Shown one piece after another: positions 37,994 through 46,875 of a DNA stretch of 64,000 nt (the first letter of the stretch is position 1; each line of letters begins with the position of its first letter). A model generated the notes under the pieces. That model had not been told where the DNA came from. It did not search any database and saw only the letters and a program-made list of their open reading frames with translations. This DNA is from Alkalihalobacillus sp. LMS6 (GTDB lineage Bacteria > Bacillota > Bacilli > Bacillales > Bacillaceae_D). Location of the stretch: NCBI RefSeq assembly GCF_024362765.1, contig NZ_CP093302.1, forward strand, positions 1,456,001 to 1,520,000, read 5' to 3'. The translations under genes were made by a program, and so were the position numbers.

Positions 37994-38938
37994 TTATTTC
38001 TTTACGCGTACTTTTGGGAGGATTTTTTCAATCGGTACTTTTTTCGTCGTATCCCACGTTGTTTCATTTTCAGGTTCATAGTTTTCAATAAATGTGATGA
38101 CTTCTTTCGTGATCGGTGTTGGCGTTGAAGCACCTGAAGTGACACCAACTTTTTTTGCATCCTTAATCCAATCCAAGTTTAGCTGTGATAAATCACCAAT
38201 ACGGTATGCGGGTGTACCTGCAATCTGTTGTGAAACTTGTGCTAAACGGTTGGAGTTATTGCTTTTCGGGTCACCAACAACAATGACAACATCACATTGT
38301 GACGCTTGTTCTGCAACTGCTTCTTGACGAACTTGAGTCGCTAAACAAATTTCATTGTGTACTTCAGCTTTAGGATACAGCTCCATAGCACGTTTCATAA
38401 TGTCGGAAACGTCCCACTGACTCATTGTTGTTTGGTTTGTGATAATAATATCACGATCATCCAACGTTAACGCTTCAAGATCATCCATTGTTTCAACAAG
38501 GTGAACGGCATCTGGTGCAACGCCTACTGCGCCTTCTGGTTCAGGGTGGCCTTGTTTACCAACATAAATGAACTGATGACCTTCATCTGCTTTTTCGCGA
38601 ATTAAATCATGTGTTCTTGTTACATCTGGGCACGTAGCATCAATGCACGTTAGCCCTTTTTCTTTAGCAAGTCGACGAACTTCTGGAGATACACCGTGTG
38701 CGGTAAAAATTACGGTACCGTGGGTCACTTCCTTAAGAATTTCTAACCGGTTCGGTCCATCTAAAGAAATAATGCCATCTTCTTCAAATGCATCCGTAAC
38801 GTGTTGATTGTGGACAATTTGCCCAAGTATATAAAGAGGTCTCGGCAAGTCCAAATTTTGCGCAGCTTGACGTGCCATAACCATCGCGTCTACAACGCCA
38901 TAACAATAGCCTCTAGGTGAAATTTTTAATACGTCCAT
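37994..38938 (-). CDS. ispH: 4-hydroxy-3-methylbut-2-enyl diphosphate reductase
   Basis: IspH is the last enzyme of the non-mevalonate (MEP) isoprenoid pathway and makes IPP and DMAPP. The 314-residue protein has the three cluster cysteines in [21 protein letters not shown] and [14 protein letters not shown], and the TSGASTPTP segment. The frame is open 33 codons further upstream, but [10 protein letters not shown] is the family start (AGGAGG lies 12 bases upstream). Together with ispG at 48752 the window holds two MEP enzymes. A terminator-like hairpin sits in its leader. Confidence 0.96.
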   Translation of the reverse strand: MDVLKISPRGYCYGVVDAMVMARQAAQNLDLPRPLYILGQIVHNQHVTDAFEEDGIISLDGPNRLEILKEVTHGTVIFTAHGVSPEVRRLAKEKGLTCIDATCPDVTRTHDLIREKADEGHQFIYVGKQGHPEPEGAVGVAPDAVHLVETMDDLEALTLDDRDIIITNQTTMSQWDVSDIMKRAMELYPKAEVHNEICLATQVRQEAVAEQASQCDVVIVVGDPKSNNSNRLAQVSQQIAGTPAYRIGDLSQLNLDWIKDAKKVGVTSGASTPTPITKEVITFIENYEPENETTWDTTKKVPIEKILPKVRVKK

Positions 38939-38957
38939 AAAAGTCCATGGCCTCCTA

Positions 38958-38997
38958 TTAAAAACAGGCTTCCATAAAAAAAGAAAGCCGTGTTTTG
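38958..38997 (-). terminator. Hairpin with T run in front of ispH
   Basis: On the minus strand AACACGGCTT pairs with AAGCCTGTT (one bulged base), followed by TTTTT, ending about 20 bases before the ispH start. It may end carD transcription or attenuate ispH. Confidence 0.55.
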
Positions 38998-39050
38998 ATT
39001 CATCTTCTATTGTAAAGGAGATACGCGCAGGTGACAATCAAGACGCGTTA

Positions 39051-39542
39051 TTAATTTGCTTCTTCTAGCAAATTTGTGTCGATAAATTCATATGCTTGCT
39101 CTTCGGAATATTTTTGCACAACTGCAAGTTCGCTTGCTACCATTTGTCTAGCTTTCTGTAAATGGTGGCGATCTTGGATATGGAGACCATTCGAACGCTC
39201 GGTTTGCTTTTTTGAAAGCGAAGATACAAGGTGAGCTGCATCGATGATACTTCCTGTTTTAAGTAAGTTTTCTGTGTCTCGAGAAAACTGACTTGAAGAC
39301 AGGGGAATTTCAGGGCCTGATTTTAATGCATCTGCTACTTGAGTGACTTCAGAGGAGGAGATGACCTTTCTAAGTCCGGATTCATCAATCCGCGATTCTT
39401 GAAGCATAAGTGTTACATCAACGAGTGGAAAATGCAAAATATAATATGACTGTGTTTCTCCTAAAACACTCTTCTCTTCAATTTCTTGGATCTTTCCGGC
39501 CCCATGATAAGGGTAAACAACGTTGTCTCCGACTTTAAACAT
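39051..39542 (-). CDS. CarD/CdnL-like transcriptional regulator
   Basis: A 163-residue protein with an N-terminal Tudor-like RNA polymerase interaction domain (MFKVGDNVVYPYHGAGKI, residues 1-60) and a C-terminal helical DNA-binding domain, the CarD/CdnL family (B. subtilis YdeB is similar). It binds the RNAP beta subunit and affects open complex stability at sigma-A promoters. ATG 39542 is chosen (GGAGG seven bases upstream); two earlier in-frame ATG are less well placed. It has its own strong sigma-A promoter. Confidence 0.88.
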   Translation of the reverse strand: MFKVGDNVVYPYHGAGKIQEIEEKSVLGETQSYYILHFPLVDVTLMLQESRIDESGLRKVISSSEVTQVADALKSGPEIPLSSSQFSRDTENLLKTGSIIDAAHLVSSLSKKQTERSNGLHIQDRHHLQKARQMVASELAVVQKYSEEQAYEFIDTNLLEEAN

Positions 39543-39601
39543 GGACATTCCTCCAATCGATTTATACATGTCAGTATAGCACATTTGAAGGCAAATATCA
39601 A

Positions 39602-39631
39602 ATTATACTATCGTTATAGGAAGCTTGTCAA
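39602..39631 (-). promoter_or_regulatory. Sigma-A promoter of the CarD-like gene
   Basis: On the minus strand, TTGACA (39631-39626), 18 bases, TATAAT (39607-39602): both hexamers perfect. Confidence 0.85.
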
Positions 39632-39646
39632 CAACTAAAATTTGAT

Positions 39647-40219
39647 TTATATATAAAGTTTTGGAAGCGATTCCCCGGAAGGTGGTTGCTTTTGTTTAGT
39701 AGCCGAAGTTGTGTTCGCAATTGATTGATTTGATGGACGATCAAGCACGGGTGTTTCATTTTGAATACCGTCCGCTTGCTGATTAGAAGCTTGGTCTGAA
39801 CGAGCAGTAGTCGATTCTGCACTTGTCTGCATCTGTTGACCGGATGATGGCTGTCTCATCGATCGCATCATTCGCCAAAGAGTGGGAACATTTTTAACAA
39901 ATGGTCCGTATTGTTGAATCATAGGGGCGACTTGCTGGGTAATGCCCATAACCCGTTGTGTATTTTCTAAAATGGTAGCAAAGTTTAACCCTCCAGATGC
40001 ACTTCCTAATGCTTGACTGGTAATCCGACCACCTCCGAGTAGACGAGCTAAGATTCCGCCGCCACGGGAAGCGCCTGATACAGCATGTTGGATGGGGGCG
40101 GATGCCATTGATGCTGTCGGCTGCATAAAATGAGTTGCTGTTCCTAATAATCGACTTGAACCACTTGATAATGGTTGCATAGGGATCGAGCTGGCAGGTG
40201 GTCCATAATATGGCTGCAT
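39647..40219 (-). CDS. yqfQ: YqfQ (VrrA-like) sporulation-associated protein
   Basis: A 190-residue protein with a Pro/Ser/Gly/Gln-rich composition and a conserved middle (ILENTQRVMGITQQVAPMIQQYGPFVKN, split here as VMGITQQVAPMIQQYGP and VPTLWRMM). It matches YqfQ and the C-terminal part of B. anthracis VrrA-type proteins, thought to be spore-associated. A sigma-K-like promoter is placed upstream. ATG 40219 follows AGGAGG. The C-terminal third is low complexity. Confidence 0.82.
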   Translation of the reverse strand: MQPYYGPPASSIPMQPLSSGSSRLLGTATHFMQPTASMASAPIQHAVSGASRGGGILARLLGGGRITSQALGSASGGLNFATILENTQRVMGITQQVAPMIQQYGPFVKNVPTLWRMMRSMRQPSSGQQMQTSAESTTARSDQASNQQADGIQNETPVLDRPSNQSIANTTSATKQKQPPSGESLPKLYI

Positions 40220-40250
40220 GACAATGTCCTCCTACAATGATCTAATAATA

Positions 40251-40278
40251 TAGACTATGCGAAAAACGGGCGTATTGT
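40251..40278 (-). promoter_or_regulatory. Candidate sigma-K promoter of yqfQ
   Basis: On the minus strand, AC (40278-40277), 17 bases, CATAGTCTA (40259-40251), fitting AC-N16/17-CATANNNTA, about 30 bases before yqfQ. Confidence 0.55.
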
Positions 40279-40285
40279 GCGTATT

Positions 40286-40315
40286 TTGACCTTGGACTTG
40301 CTCGTGAATTATGAT
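40286..40315 (+). promoter_or_regulatory. Sigma-A promoter of cshB-nfo
   Basis: TTGACC (40286-40291), 18 bases, TATGAT (40310-40315). Confidence 0.75.
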
Positions 40316-40360
40316 AAAATGAACTATTGCATGAAGGAACTGGAAAAGAGGAAATGAATA

Positions 40361-41722
40361 ATGAATGCAGAAAATTTTTTAAGACTAGGAATTACGGATA
40401 AATTGCAGCAAGCGCTTGTTGATGCCAATATAGCTAAACCAACAGAAATACAAGAACGCCTTATACCGGCTATCTTAAACGGTAAAGACGTTATTGGACA
40501 ATCGCAAACAGGAACTGGAAAAACGTTCGCTTTCTTATTGCCAATTGTTGAGAAGTTAAAAAGGGAACAAGAGCAGGTTCAAGCCATTATAACGGCTCCA
40601 ACTAGAGAACTTGCAACACAATTATATAATGAGGTAGCGAAGCTCATTAAACCGTTTGAAGGTGGAGTCTCTGCTCAACTTTATGTTGGTGGTACGGACC
40701 GTCAAAAACAGCTGGACCGCTTAAAAACGAAACAACCACATATTGTTGTTGGGACACCAGGTAGAATTAATGATTTAATTCAGCAAAATGCGCTACTTGC
40801 GTATACGGCTACAACGCTTGTGGTTGATGAGGCAGATCAAATGCTTGATATGGGCTTCATTGAAGATGTCGATAAAGTCGCAGGGAAAATGGCGGACCAG
40901 CTACAGATGCTTGTATTTTCAGCGACGATTCCAGAAAAGCTTCAACCGTTCTTAAAGAAATATATGACGCAGCCACGCCACGTTCATGTACAGCCTGAAG
41001 CTTTGGCTGCTAAGGCGGTCAAACACCAGCTGGTCCCTGTTCGTCACAAAGAAAAGCTAACCGTGTTAAAAGAATTGGTACGTAACATTAATCCTTATTT
41101 AGCGATAGTATTTGTAAACACAAAAGAGCAAGCGGATATTGTAGCAGATGAACTAGCAAAAGAAGGATTAAACATCGAACGACTTCATGGTGGACTTGCT
41201 TCACGCGAGCGTAGAAAAGTGATGAAAAAAGTAGATGATGCCAGTGTGCAGTATTTAGTTGCTTCTGATCTTGCAGCTAGAGGCATGGATATTAAAGGTG
41301 TTACTCATGTCATTAACTACGAATTTCCTGCAGATTTAGATTTTTATGTTCATCGAGTAGGTCGTACCGCTCGTGCAGGCGCAGATGGTCTTGCGATGTC
41401 TCTATTTGAAAAAACGGACGAGTATGCATGTGGCAAACTTGCAAGCAAAGGAATTCCATTCACGTTTGTGGAGTTCAAAGATGGAGAATGGCAGCAAGTT
41501 AAAGGGCCTATCGGTAGTGGTGGCTTTTCACAAAAAAAACCAGCTACTAATGAAAAAAGACAGTCAAATTCAGCCTCGAAATCGCAGCCACAAGAAAGAA
41601 CTGGTGGAAAAGCAAAAGCCAAAGCGAAAAAAGTTAAACCTGCATACAAACGAAAAGCGCGTGTCGCGCAGGAAAAGAAACATCGAAGAGATAATAAAGC
41701 ACGTTCCCGTAAAAGCAAGTAA
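40361..41722 (+). CDS. cshB: DEAD-box RNA helicase CshB
   Basis: An ATP-dependent RNA helicase connected with cold adaptation and ribosome/mRNA remodelling. The 453-residue protein has Q motif region PTEIQERLIP, motif I SQTGTGKT, Ia PTRELA, motif II DEAD (VVDEADQML), SAT and motif VI HRVGRTARAG. The last 75 residues are a Lys/Arg-rich tail (KAKAKAKKVKPAYKRKARV) that probably binds RNA. It precedes nfo by 15 bases, as in B. subtilis yqfR-yqfS. Confidence 0.95.
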   Translation: MNAENFLRLGITDKLQQALVDANIAKPTEIQERLIPAILNGKDVIGQSQTGTGKTFAFLLPIVEKLKREQEQVQAIITAPTRELATQLYNEVAKLIKPFEGGVSAQLYVGGTDRQKQLDRLKTKQPHIVVGTPGRINDLIQQNALLAYTATTLVVDEADQMLDMGFIEDVDKVAGKMADQLQMLVFSATIPEKLQPFLKKYMTQPRHVHVQPEALAAKAVKHQLVPVRHKEKLTVLKELVRNINPYLAIVFVNTKEQADIVADELAKEGLNIERLHGGLASRERRKVMKKVDDASVQYLVASDLAARGMDIKGVTHVINYEFPADLDFYVHRVGRTARAGADGLAMSLFEKTDEYACGKLASKGIPFTFVEFKDGEWQQVKGPIGSGGFSQKKPATNEKRQSNSASKSQPQERTGGKAKAKAKKVKPAYKRKARVAQEKKHRRDNKARSRKSK

Positions 41723-41737
41723 AGGAGAGTTCAGATA

Positions 41738-42616
41738 ATGTCTTTGTTATTAGGATCACATGTATCGATGAGTGGAAAAAAGATGTTGCTTCAATCGAGT
41801 GAAGAAGCGGCTGCTTATGGTGCGAACACGTTTATGATTTACACAGGTGCACCGCAAAACACGCGACGTAAAGCAATTGAAGAGTTGAATATTGAAGCTG
41901 GAAAACAGCACATGGAAGAGCATGGTATTCGTGACATTGTCGTTCATGCACCTTACATTATAAATATTGCAAACACGCAGAAGCCCGAAACGTTTAAACT
42001 AGGTGTGGATTTCTTACGTTCAGAGATTGAACGGACAGAAGCTCTTGGTGCGAAACAAATTGTCTTGCACCCTGGAGCGCACGTAGGTGCTGGTCCGGAA
42101 GCTGGAATTAAGAAGATTATCGAAGGATTAAACGAAGTCTTAACAGAAAAAAGAGATGTGCAAATTGCGCTTGAAACAATGGCCGGTAAAGGTTCTGAAT
42201 GTGGACGGACATTTGAAGAACTGGCTGAGATCATTGCGGGCGTCACGCATAACGAACGATTATCTGTTTGTTTTGATACATGTCATACGCATGATGCTGG
42301 CTACAATCTTGTGGAAGACTTTGACGGCGTATTAGAGTCTTTTGACAAAATTATTGGTACTGATCGAATAAAAGTTGTTCACGTTAATGATTCAAAAAAT
42401 GAACGACACGCGCAAAAAGACCGACATGAAAACATTGGACATGGATATATTGGTTTAAAGGCACTTGATTATATTGTTCATCATAATCAGTTTAAAGATG
42501 TCCCAAAAATTTTAGAAACGCCGTTTATCGGGGTTGACAAAAAAGACCGTAAGCCACCTTATGAGCACGAAATTGCGTTATTAAGAAGAGAGCGGAGCGA
42601 TCTTATCGAAAAATAA
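41738..42616 (+). CDS. nfo: Endonuclease IV (AP endonuclease)
   Basis: Nfo cuts abasic sites in base excision repair and protects spore DNA during germination. The 292-residue TIM-barrel has the metal ligands spread over [43 protein letters not shown] and [22 protein letters not shown] (split: [14 protein letters not shown]). ATG 41738 follows AAAGGAGAG. It is co-transcribed with cshB and ends at a bidirectional terminator. Confidence 0.97.
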   Translation: MSLLLGSHVSMSGKKMLLQSSEEAAAYGANTFMIYTGAPQNTRRKAIEELNIEAGKQHMEEHGIRDIVVHAPYIINIANTQKPETFKLGVDFLRSEIERTEALGAKQIVLHPGAHVGAGPEAGIKKIIEGLNEVLTEKRDVQIALETMAGKGSECGRTFEELAEIIAGVTHNERLSVCFDTCHTHDAGYNLVEDFDGVLESFDKIIGTDRIKVVHVNDSKNERHAQKDRHENIGHGYIGLKALDYIVHHNQFKDVPKILETPFIGVDKKDRKPPYEHEIALLRRERSDLIEK

Positions 42617-42619
42617 TAA

Positions 42620-42662
42620 AAAGAGCACCTCTAGTTTGAAAAAACGAGGTGCTCTTTTTATT
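42620..42662. terminator. Bidirectional terminator between nfo and yqfT
   Basis: The stem AAAAAGAGCACCTC / GAGGTGCTCTTTTT has A and T tracts on both sides. Confidence 0.92.
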
Positions 42663-42693
42663 ATCTAATGGTAAAATAATGGCAAGAAACCAT

Positions 42694-42957
42694 TTAAAGC
42701 ATATGGTTGTATTTCTGGAACAGCTGGGAAACGGTTGAAGAAACATAGGAATCTGTTTCTTTTGTTAATTGATAAATAATGGATTCGACTTGTTTTTTAT
42801 TTCCAACATTAATGGTTTGTTGCCGTAAAATGCGAAGGACGCTATCTGCCTGTTCACTTGATAATGGGTAACCTTGTTTCTCGGCAAGTTGCATAAATTC
42901 TTCTTTACTAATTGAATTAATTTTTTGGTTCACGAGCTGTTGCATGATGAAGTTCAT
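42694..42957 (-). CDS. yqfT: DUF2624 protein YqfT
   Basis: An 87-residue helical protein, MNFIMQQLVNQKINSIS, of the DUF2624 family, conserved in Bacillus next to nfo. Function unknown. No membrane segment and no catalytic motif. AAGGAG lies ten bases before the ATG. Monocistronic between the terminator and a divergent kinase gene. Confidence 0.85.
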   Translation of the reverse strand: MNFIMQQLVNQKINSISKEEFMQLAEKQGYPLSSEQADSVLRILRQQTINVGNKKQVESIIYQLTKETDSYVSSTVSQLFQKYNHML

Positions 42958-43132
42958 GATGGCACCGCTCCTTAAAATAGAAAGTCTCTTTTACTGTATG
43001 TTGTGAAAGAAAAAACAGAACAAAAAAAGGAGTTAACGTCTCTTTTCACGAATAAGAGTAAAATATAGGAGATTCGGAAAAGTGTTTTATTATTTGTTAT
43101 TCTGATTAATGATAAGGGGGGCCAGAAGATCT

Positions 43133-44233
43133 ATGAACCAAAACCAGCTTTACAAAAATGGCCCTAATAGGAGTACTGATATGTTGCACAAAGAGATAAT
43201 TGGAAAGCAAGACTATCGTAATCAAACGATGTTCACGCTTATTGAAGAGTTAAATTTACCATATTTAAAAGTAGATCAAACGTTGAAAGTTTTATCTTGG
43301 AATGAAATGTTTAGTTTTTTAACAGACATTAAAAAAGAAGAACTTCAACATTCTTCACTCAAAGAGTTAGCGATCAGTCATGATATTGCAGAGTTTTTTC
43401 TTAATCAACTTGAACTCAGCTCTAAATATGTGCAAATCACGAAAAATATTTATGAGAATGAGGGAAGTGTACTTAATATTACTTTTATTCCAGAAGTGGA
43501 AAATGAGCGTGTCTGTTATTTTATTATGTTAGAAGATTTATCTTTGCAAACGAAATATGAGGAATTATTGACGTTTCAACACCAAATGCAAGCGGTGTCT
43601 CATATTGCTGCTAGTGTTGCCCATGAATTGCGTAACCCGCTTTCAGTTATCAAAGGCTTTTTACAGCTATCGCATTTAACGTGTGATTTTCAAAAATATT
43701 ACAACACCATCATCTCTGAGCTTAATCGAATGAACATTATCATTGAAGACTTTTTATCCGTTTCTCGAAAAAAATCAAACCGAAAATGGCAATCCCCCTC
43801 TAACCTCATCCAGTCATTAGTGGAATTAATGAAAGCGGAGTGTCTGTTGCACAGTGTGGAGCTACAGGTAAATTTTGATAAGTCCTTTGCGCTATGCTAT
43901 GTGAACGAATCGATGTTTAAACAAGTGATGCTCAATTTACTTAGAAACGCGATTGAAGCATTTGATGAGCGCGCTTCCTACAAGTATTTAAAAGTATCAA
44001 GCAAGGAAGTAGGGGAGTTTGTACATATTGAATTAATTGATAATGGCAAAGGCATGCCTAAAGAAGTTGTTGAACAACTCGGGAAACCTTTTTTTACGAC
44101 GAAAGAAAAAGGAACGGGTGTCGGCATTCCACTATGTAAAAAAATCGTTGAAGACCATGGTGGTCATTTTTATGTCTCAAGTGAACGTGATGTGGGGACA
44201 AAAGTTGTGATTACGTTTCCTTTGCTTGTCTAA
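43133..44233 (+). CDS. Orphan sensor histidine kinase, soluble, PAS-containing (sporulation-kinase type)
   Basis: A 366-residue kinase without membrane helices. An N-terminal PAS-like sensor (about residues 36-145) is followed by the HisKA domain with phospho-acceptor His164 in SVAHELRNPLSVIKG and the HATPase domain with N box LRNAIEAFDE, G1 DNGKGMP and GTGVGIPLCKKIVEDHGG. No response regulator is adjacent. H-box sequence and organisation resemble the KinA-KinE family feeding the Spo0F phosphorelay. ATG 43133 is chosen; AAGGGGGG upstream is a little distant (12 bases). The exact orthologue cannot be named. Confidence 0.8.
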   Translation: MNQNQLYKNGPNRSTDMLHKEIIGKQDYRNQTMFTLIEELNLPYLKVDQTLKVLSWNEMFSFLTDIKKEELQHSSLKELAISHDIAEFFLNQLELSSKYVQITKNIYENEGSVLNITFIPEVENERVCYFIMLEDLSLQTKYEELLTFQHQMQAVSHIAASVAHELRNPLSVIKGFLQLSHLTCDFQKYYNTIISELNRMNIIIEDFLSVSRKKSNRKWQSPSNLIQSLVELMKAECLLHSVELQVNFDKSFALCYVNESMFKQVMLNLLRNAIEAFDERASYKYLKVSSKEVGEFVHIELIDNGKGMPKEVVEQLGKPFFTTKEKGTGVGIPLCKKIVEDHGGHFYVSSERDVGTKVVITFPLLV

Positions 44234-44292
44234 CAAGACTTTTTGGATGTAGCCTTATTATAGGCTTTTTGTTTGTTGGAAGATCTTAGCGC

Positions 44293-44321
44293 TTGACGTT
44301 CGTATCGATATCGTCTATTCT
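44293..44321 (+). promoter_or_regulatory. Sigma-A promoter of the transglycosylase gene
   Basis: TTGACG (44293-44298), 17 bases, TATTCT (44316-44321). Confidence 0.75.
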
Positions 44322-44351
44322 ACTTTGGAGCTAAAGGAGGAGGACGTTTGT

Positions 44352-45059
44352 ATGGAACGAAACCGAAAAAAGCTTATTTTATTATGTTTATTAGGACCTG
44401 TTATTGGCCTATTTTTATATACAAATCATCTTACAAATGGACAACTGGAGGAACGTGCTTATGGTAATTCCTATGATCCATTAGAAGAAGATTATGAGCA
44501 TATTAAAGAAGAGATTACCATGTTTCATGATGGGTCGTTGGACTCTCTTCCTTCATATGAAGATAACAAACATGCATGGGAAGATGCTGAACAGCTTGGT
44601 GGCTTTCTTCATGAAGAGAGTGAAGGGCACTTCGAAGAGCGTTGGGGCATGTATCTTGGACTTATCGCTGAGCAAGAAGATGTAGATCCGTTTCTTGTTT
44701 ACGAACTTCTAAAAGTTGAAAGTGGTCATACGTTTGATGAGAATGCGATCGGACCAGAAACAAAGTATGGGCATGCTTATGGTATGGCACAATTTATGAC
44801 GAATACCGCACCGTGGATTGCAGATATGGCGAGTTTAGATTATGAAAAAGACTATTTATTTAATCCCTATTACGCCATTCATTTATCGGTACAGTACTTG
44901 TCGTTTTTGCATGACCAATATGACAATTGGGATCAAGCTTTAACTGCATATCATCGAGGAATGGGCGGGATGCAAGCCTATATAGCAGAAAATGGACATG
45001 CTAAAAGCGAATACGCAGTGACAATTCAAAAACAAGCAAAAACCCATGACCTCTTTTAA
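44352..45059 (+). CDS. Membrane-anchored lytic transglycosylase (SLT domain)
   Basis: A 235-residue protein with an N-terminal anchor (about residues 8-26), an acidic linker and a C-terminal SLT/goose-lysozyme-like domain (about 95-225). The catalytic Glu is in LLKVESGHTF, followed by AYGMAQFMTNTA and ALTAYHRGMGGMQAY. It should cleave peptidoglycan glycan strands outside the membrane. ATG 44352 follows AAAGGAGGAGG. It stands alone between a promoter and a terminator. Confidence 0.85.
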   Translation: MERNRKKLILLCLLGPVIGLFLYTNHLTNGQLEERAYGNSYDPLEEDYEHIKEEITMFHDGSLDSLPSYEDNKHAWEDAEQLGGFLHEESEGHFEERWGMYLGLIAEQEDVDPFLVYELLKVESGHTFDENAIGPETKYGHAYGMAQFMTNTAPWIADMASLDYEKDYLFNPYYAIHLSVQYLSFLHDQYDNWDQALTAYHRGMGGMQAYIAENGHAKSEYAVTIQKQAKTHDLF

Positions 45060-45086
45060 AAAACGGCCAACGTGCCGTTTTTGTTT
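45056..45086 (+). terminator. Terminator of the transglycosylase gene
   Basis: The stem AAAAACGG / CCGTTTTT with loop CCAACGTG is followed by T residues. Confidence 0.85.
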
Positions 45087-45109
45087 TGTTAAAAATGCAG
45101 AAACATGGC

Positions 45110-45137
45110 TGGACAAATGAGAAAAAAAGAGTATAAT
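45110..45137 (+). promoter_or_regulatory. Promoter of znuC-znuB-zur
   Basis: TGGACA (45110-45115), 16 bases, TATAAT (45132-45137), directly upstream of the Zur box. Confidence 0.7.
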
Positions 45138-45148
45138 AGGTTGAAGAT

Positions 45149-45169
45149 AAATCGGAATCATTCTGAATA
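45149..45169 (+). promoter_or_regulatory. Zur box (zinc-responsive operator)
   Basis: The core TCGGAATCATTCTGA (45152-45166) is a 7-1-7 inverted repeat with one mismatch, close to the B. subtilis Zur consensus TCGTAATNATTACGA. It overlaps the transcription start region of znuC, so zinc-loaded Zur should repress the operon. Confidence 0.8.
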
Positions 45170-45180
45170 GGGGGATGGAA

Positions 45181-45951
45181 ATGATTCGCGAAAACTATGT
45201 TTCCTTAGAGAATATAACATTTGCTTACGGGCGACGTCCGGTACTCAGTGACGTTTCATTAACAATAAAAAAAGGTGATTTCCTTGGATTGGTTGGTCCG
45301 AATGGATCTGGGAAGTCAACATTAATAAAAATGATGCTTGGTTTACTGCGACCAACAGAAGGTACGGTCAAAGTATTTGATGACTCGATAGAGCATTTTC
45401 ATCAATGGGACCGTATTGGCTATGTGTCACAAAAAGCAAATAGCTTTAGCAGTGGTTTTCCTGCCACTGTTTACGAAGTTGTATCAATGGGCTTGTTTGG
45501 AAAAGTAGGGCTTTTTCGTTTCATGAAGAAAAAGCATAAAGAAATGGTGTTCCGTGCTGTCGAGCAAGTAGATATGACGGAGTACTTGTATGAAAATATC
45601 GGAGAACTTTCTGGTGGTCAACAGCAACGTGTCTTTATTGCGCGAGCGCTCGTGAGCGACCCAGATTTGCTGATTCTTGATGAACCGACGGTGGGAATTG
45701 ATGCGAAAAGCGTTGCATCGTTTTATGGCTTGCTGCACGAATTAAATCGTGATTTAGGAAAAACCCTTCTATTAATTTCTCATGATATCGGGGCGATGAC
45801 GGATCATGTAAACAAAGTAGCTTGCTTAAACCGGACAATCCATTTTCACGGAAAAACCGAAGAATTTGCTGCGAAAAAAGACAAGCTGGATTTTTATGGA
45901 CATGATGTTCATTTGTTAACCCACAGTCATGAAGGAGTCCACCATGCTTAA
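45181..45951 (+). CDS. znuC: Zinc ABC transporter ATP-binding protein
   Basis: The 256-residue ATPase of a metal-cation ABC importer. Walker A is GPNGSGKST (about residue 38), the signature is LSGGQQQR, Walker B is LLILDEPT and the H-loop is LLISHDIGAM. A Zur box just upstream and a zur gene downstream point to zinc. ATG 45181 is preferred over ATG 45175, which sits against the AGGGGG site. It overlaps znuB by eight bases. No znuA substrate-binding gene is in the window. Confidence 0.92.
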   Translation: MIRENYVSLENITFAYGRRPVLSDVSLTIKKGDFLGLVGPNGSGKSTLIKMMLGLLRPTEGTVKVFDDSIEHFHQWDRIGYVSQKANSFSSGFPATVYEVVSMGLFGKVGLFRFMKKKHKEMVFRAVEQVDMTEYLYENIGELSGGQQQRVFIARALVSDPDLLILDEPTVGIDAKSVASFYGLLHELNRDLGKTLLLISHDIGAMTDHVNKVACLNRTIHFHGKTEEFAAKKDKLDFYGHDVHLLTHSHEGVHHA

Positions 45952-46828
45952 TGCTTTTTTAACTTATGATTTTCTGCAATATGCGTTATTGACTGGTGTA
46001 ATGATTGGGTTACTTGCTCCTTTATTAGGAGTCTTTTTAGTTGTGAGAAGAATGTCTTTAATTGCAGATGCTTTATCGCACATCACCTTATCTGGTATTG
46101 CTTTTAGTCTCTTGCTCGGAAGCTATATTCCGTTTATGCAAGGGGTTAACCCGCTTTATATGGGGATGGTCTTTTCAGTAAGTGGGTCACTCTTTATGGA
46201 GAAATTACGACAAGTGTATGTGCATTATAAAGAGATTGCCATTCCAATTATCATGTCGGCTGGTATAGGATTAGGCGTTGTATTTATTTCGATGGCTAAT
46301 GGATTTAACACAGATTTATTAAATTATTTATTTGGGTCTGTAATTGCTGTTAACCGCAGTGACTTTATTACAATTACAGTTATTACTGTTGTTGTACTAT
46401 TTATTTTGATCATTTTTTATAAAGAATTATTCTTTCTATCATTTGATGAAGAGCAAGCGCGTGTATCAGGGATTAATCGACGTCTCGTTCATTTAATTTT
46501 TATGGTTATGGTTGCGCTTGTTATCGCGGCTTCAATGCGAGTAGTGGGAATTTTACTCGTCTCTGCTTTAATGACTTTACCTGTTGCGAGCGCAATGCGA
46601 TTCGCGAAAGGGTTTAAGCAATTGTTCTTTTACGCAGTTATTTTTGGAGAAGTTGCAGTAATTGGCGGCCTAATGCTTGCATTTCAGCTGAATTTAGCGC
46701 CAGGTGGAGTGATTGTACTTCTAGCAGTATTGATCTTATTATTTTCCATCTTATTTGGTCGAAATCGTGCAAAGCAAGGGCGCTTTCCGTTGAAAAAAAG
46801 AACGCAACCTACTAGCCAATCCGAATAA
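45944..46828 (+). CDS. znuB: Zinc ABC transporter permease
   Basis: A 294-residue membrane permease of the ABC-3 family with about eight helices; family marks are VVRRMSLIADALSHITLSG near residue 35 and AASMRVVGILLVSALMTLP near 205. It imports zinc with ZnuC. ATG 45944 follows AAGGAG; the frame extends to ATG 45929. The basic C-terminal tail is cytosolic. Confidence 0.92.
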   Translation: MLNAFLTYDFLQYALLTGVMIGLLAPLLGVFLVVRRMSLIADALSHITLSGIAFSLLLGSYIPFMQGVNPLYMGMVFSVSGSLFMEKLRQVYVHYKEIAIPIIMSAGIGLGVVFISMANGFNTDLLNYLFGSVIAVNRSDFITITVITVVVLFILIIFYKELFFLSFDEEQARVSGINRRLVHLIFMVMVALVIAASMRVVGILLVSALMTLPVASAMRFAKGFKQLFFYAVIFGEVAVIGGLMLAFQLNLAPGGVIVLLAVLILLFSILFGRNRAKQGRFPLKKRTQPTSQSE

Positions 46829-46875
46829 AATTCGTTACACTAAAAAGCAAGAAGTCAAAGAAGAGGGTTGATTGA

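Noticed and set aside
41350-41738. Long reading frames antisense and +1 to the end of cshB
   Set aside because: Shadows of the Lys/Arg-rich tail; no start site and no recognisable product.
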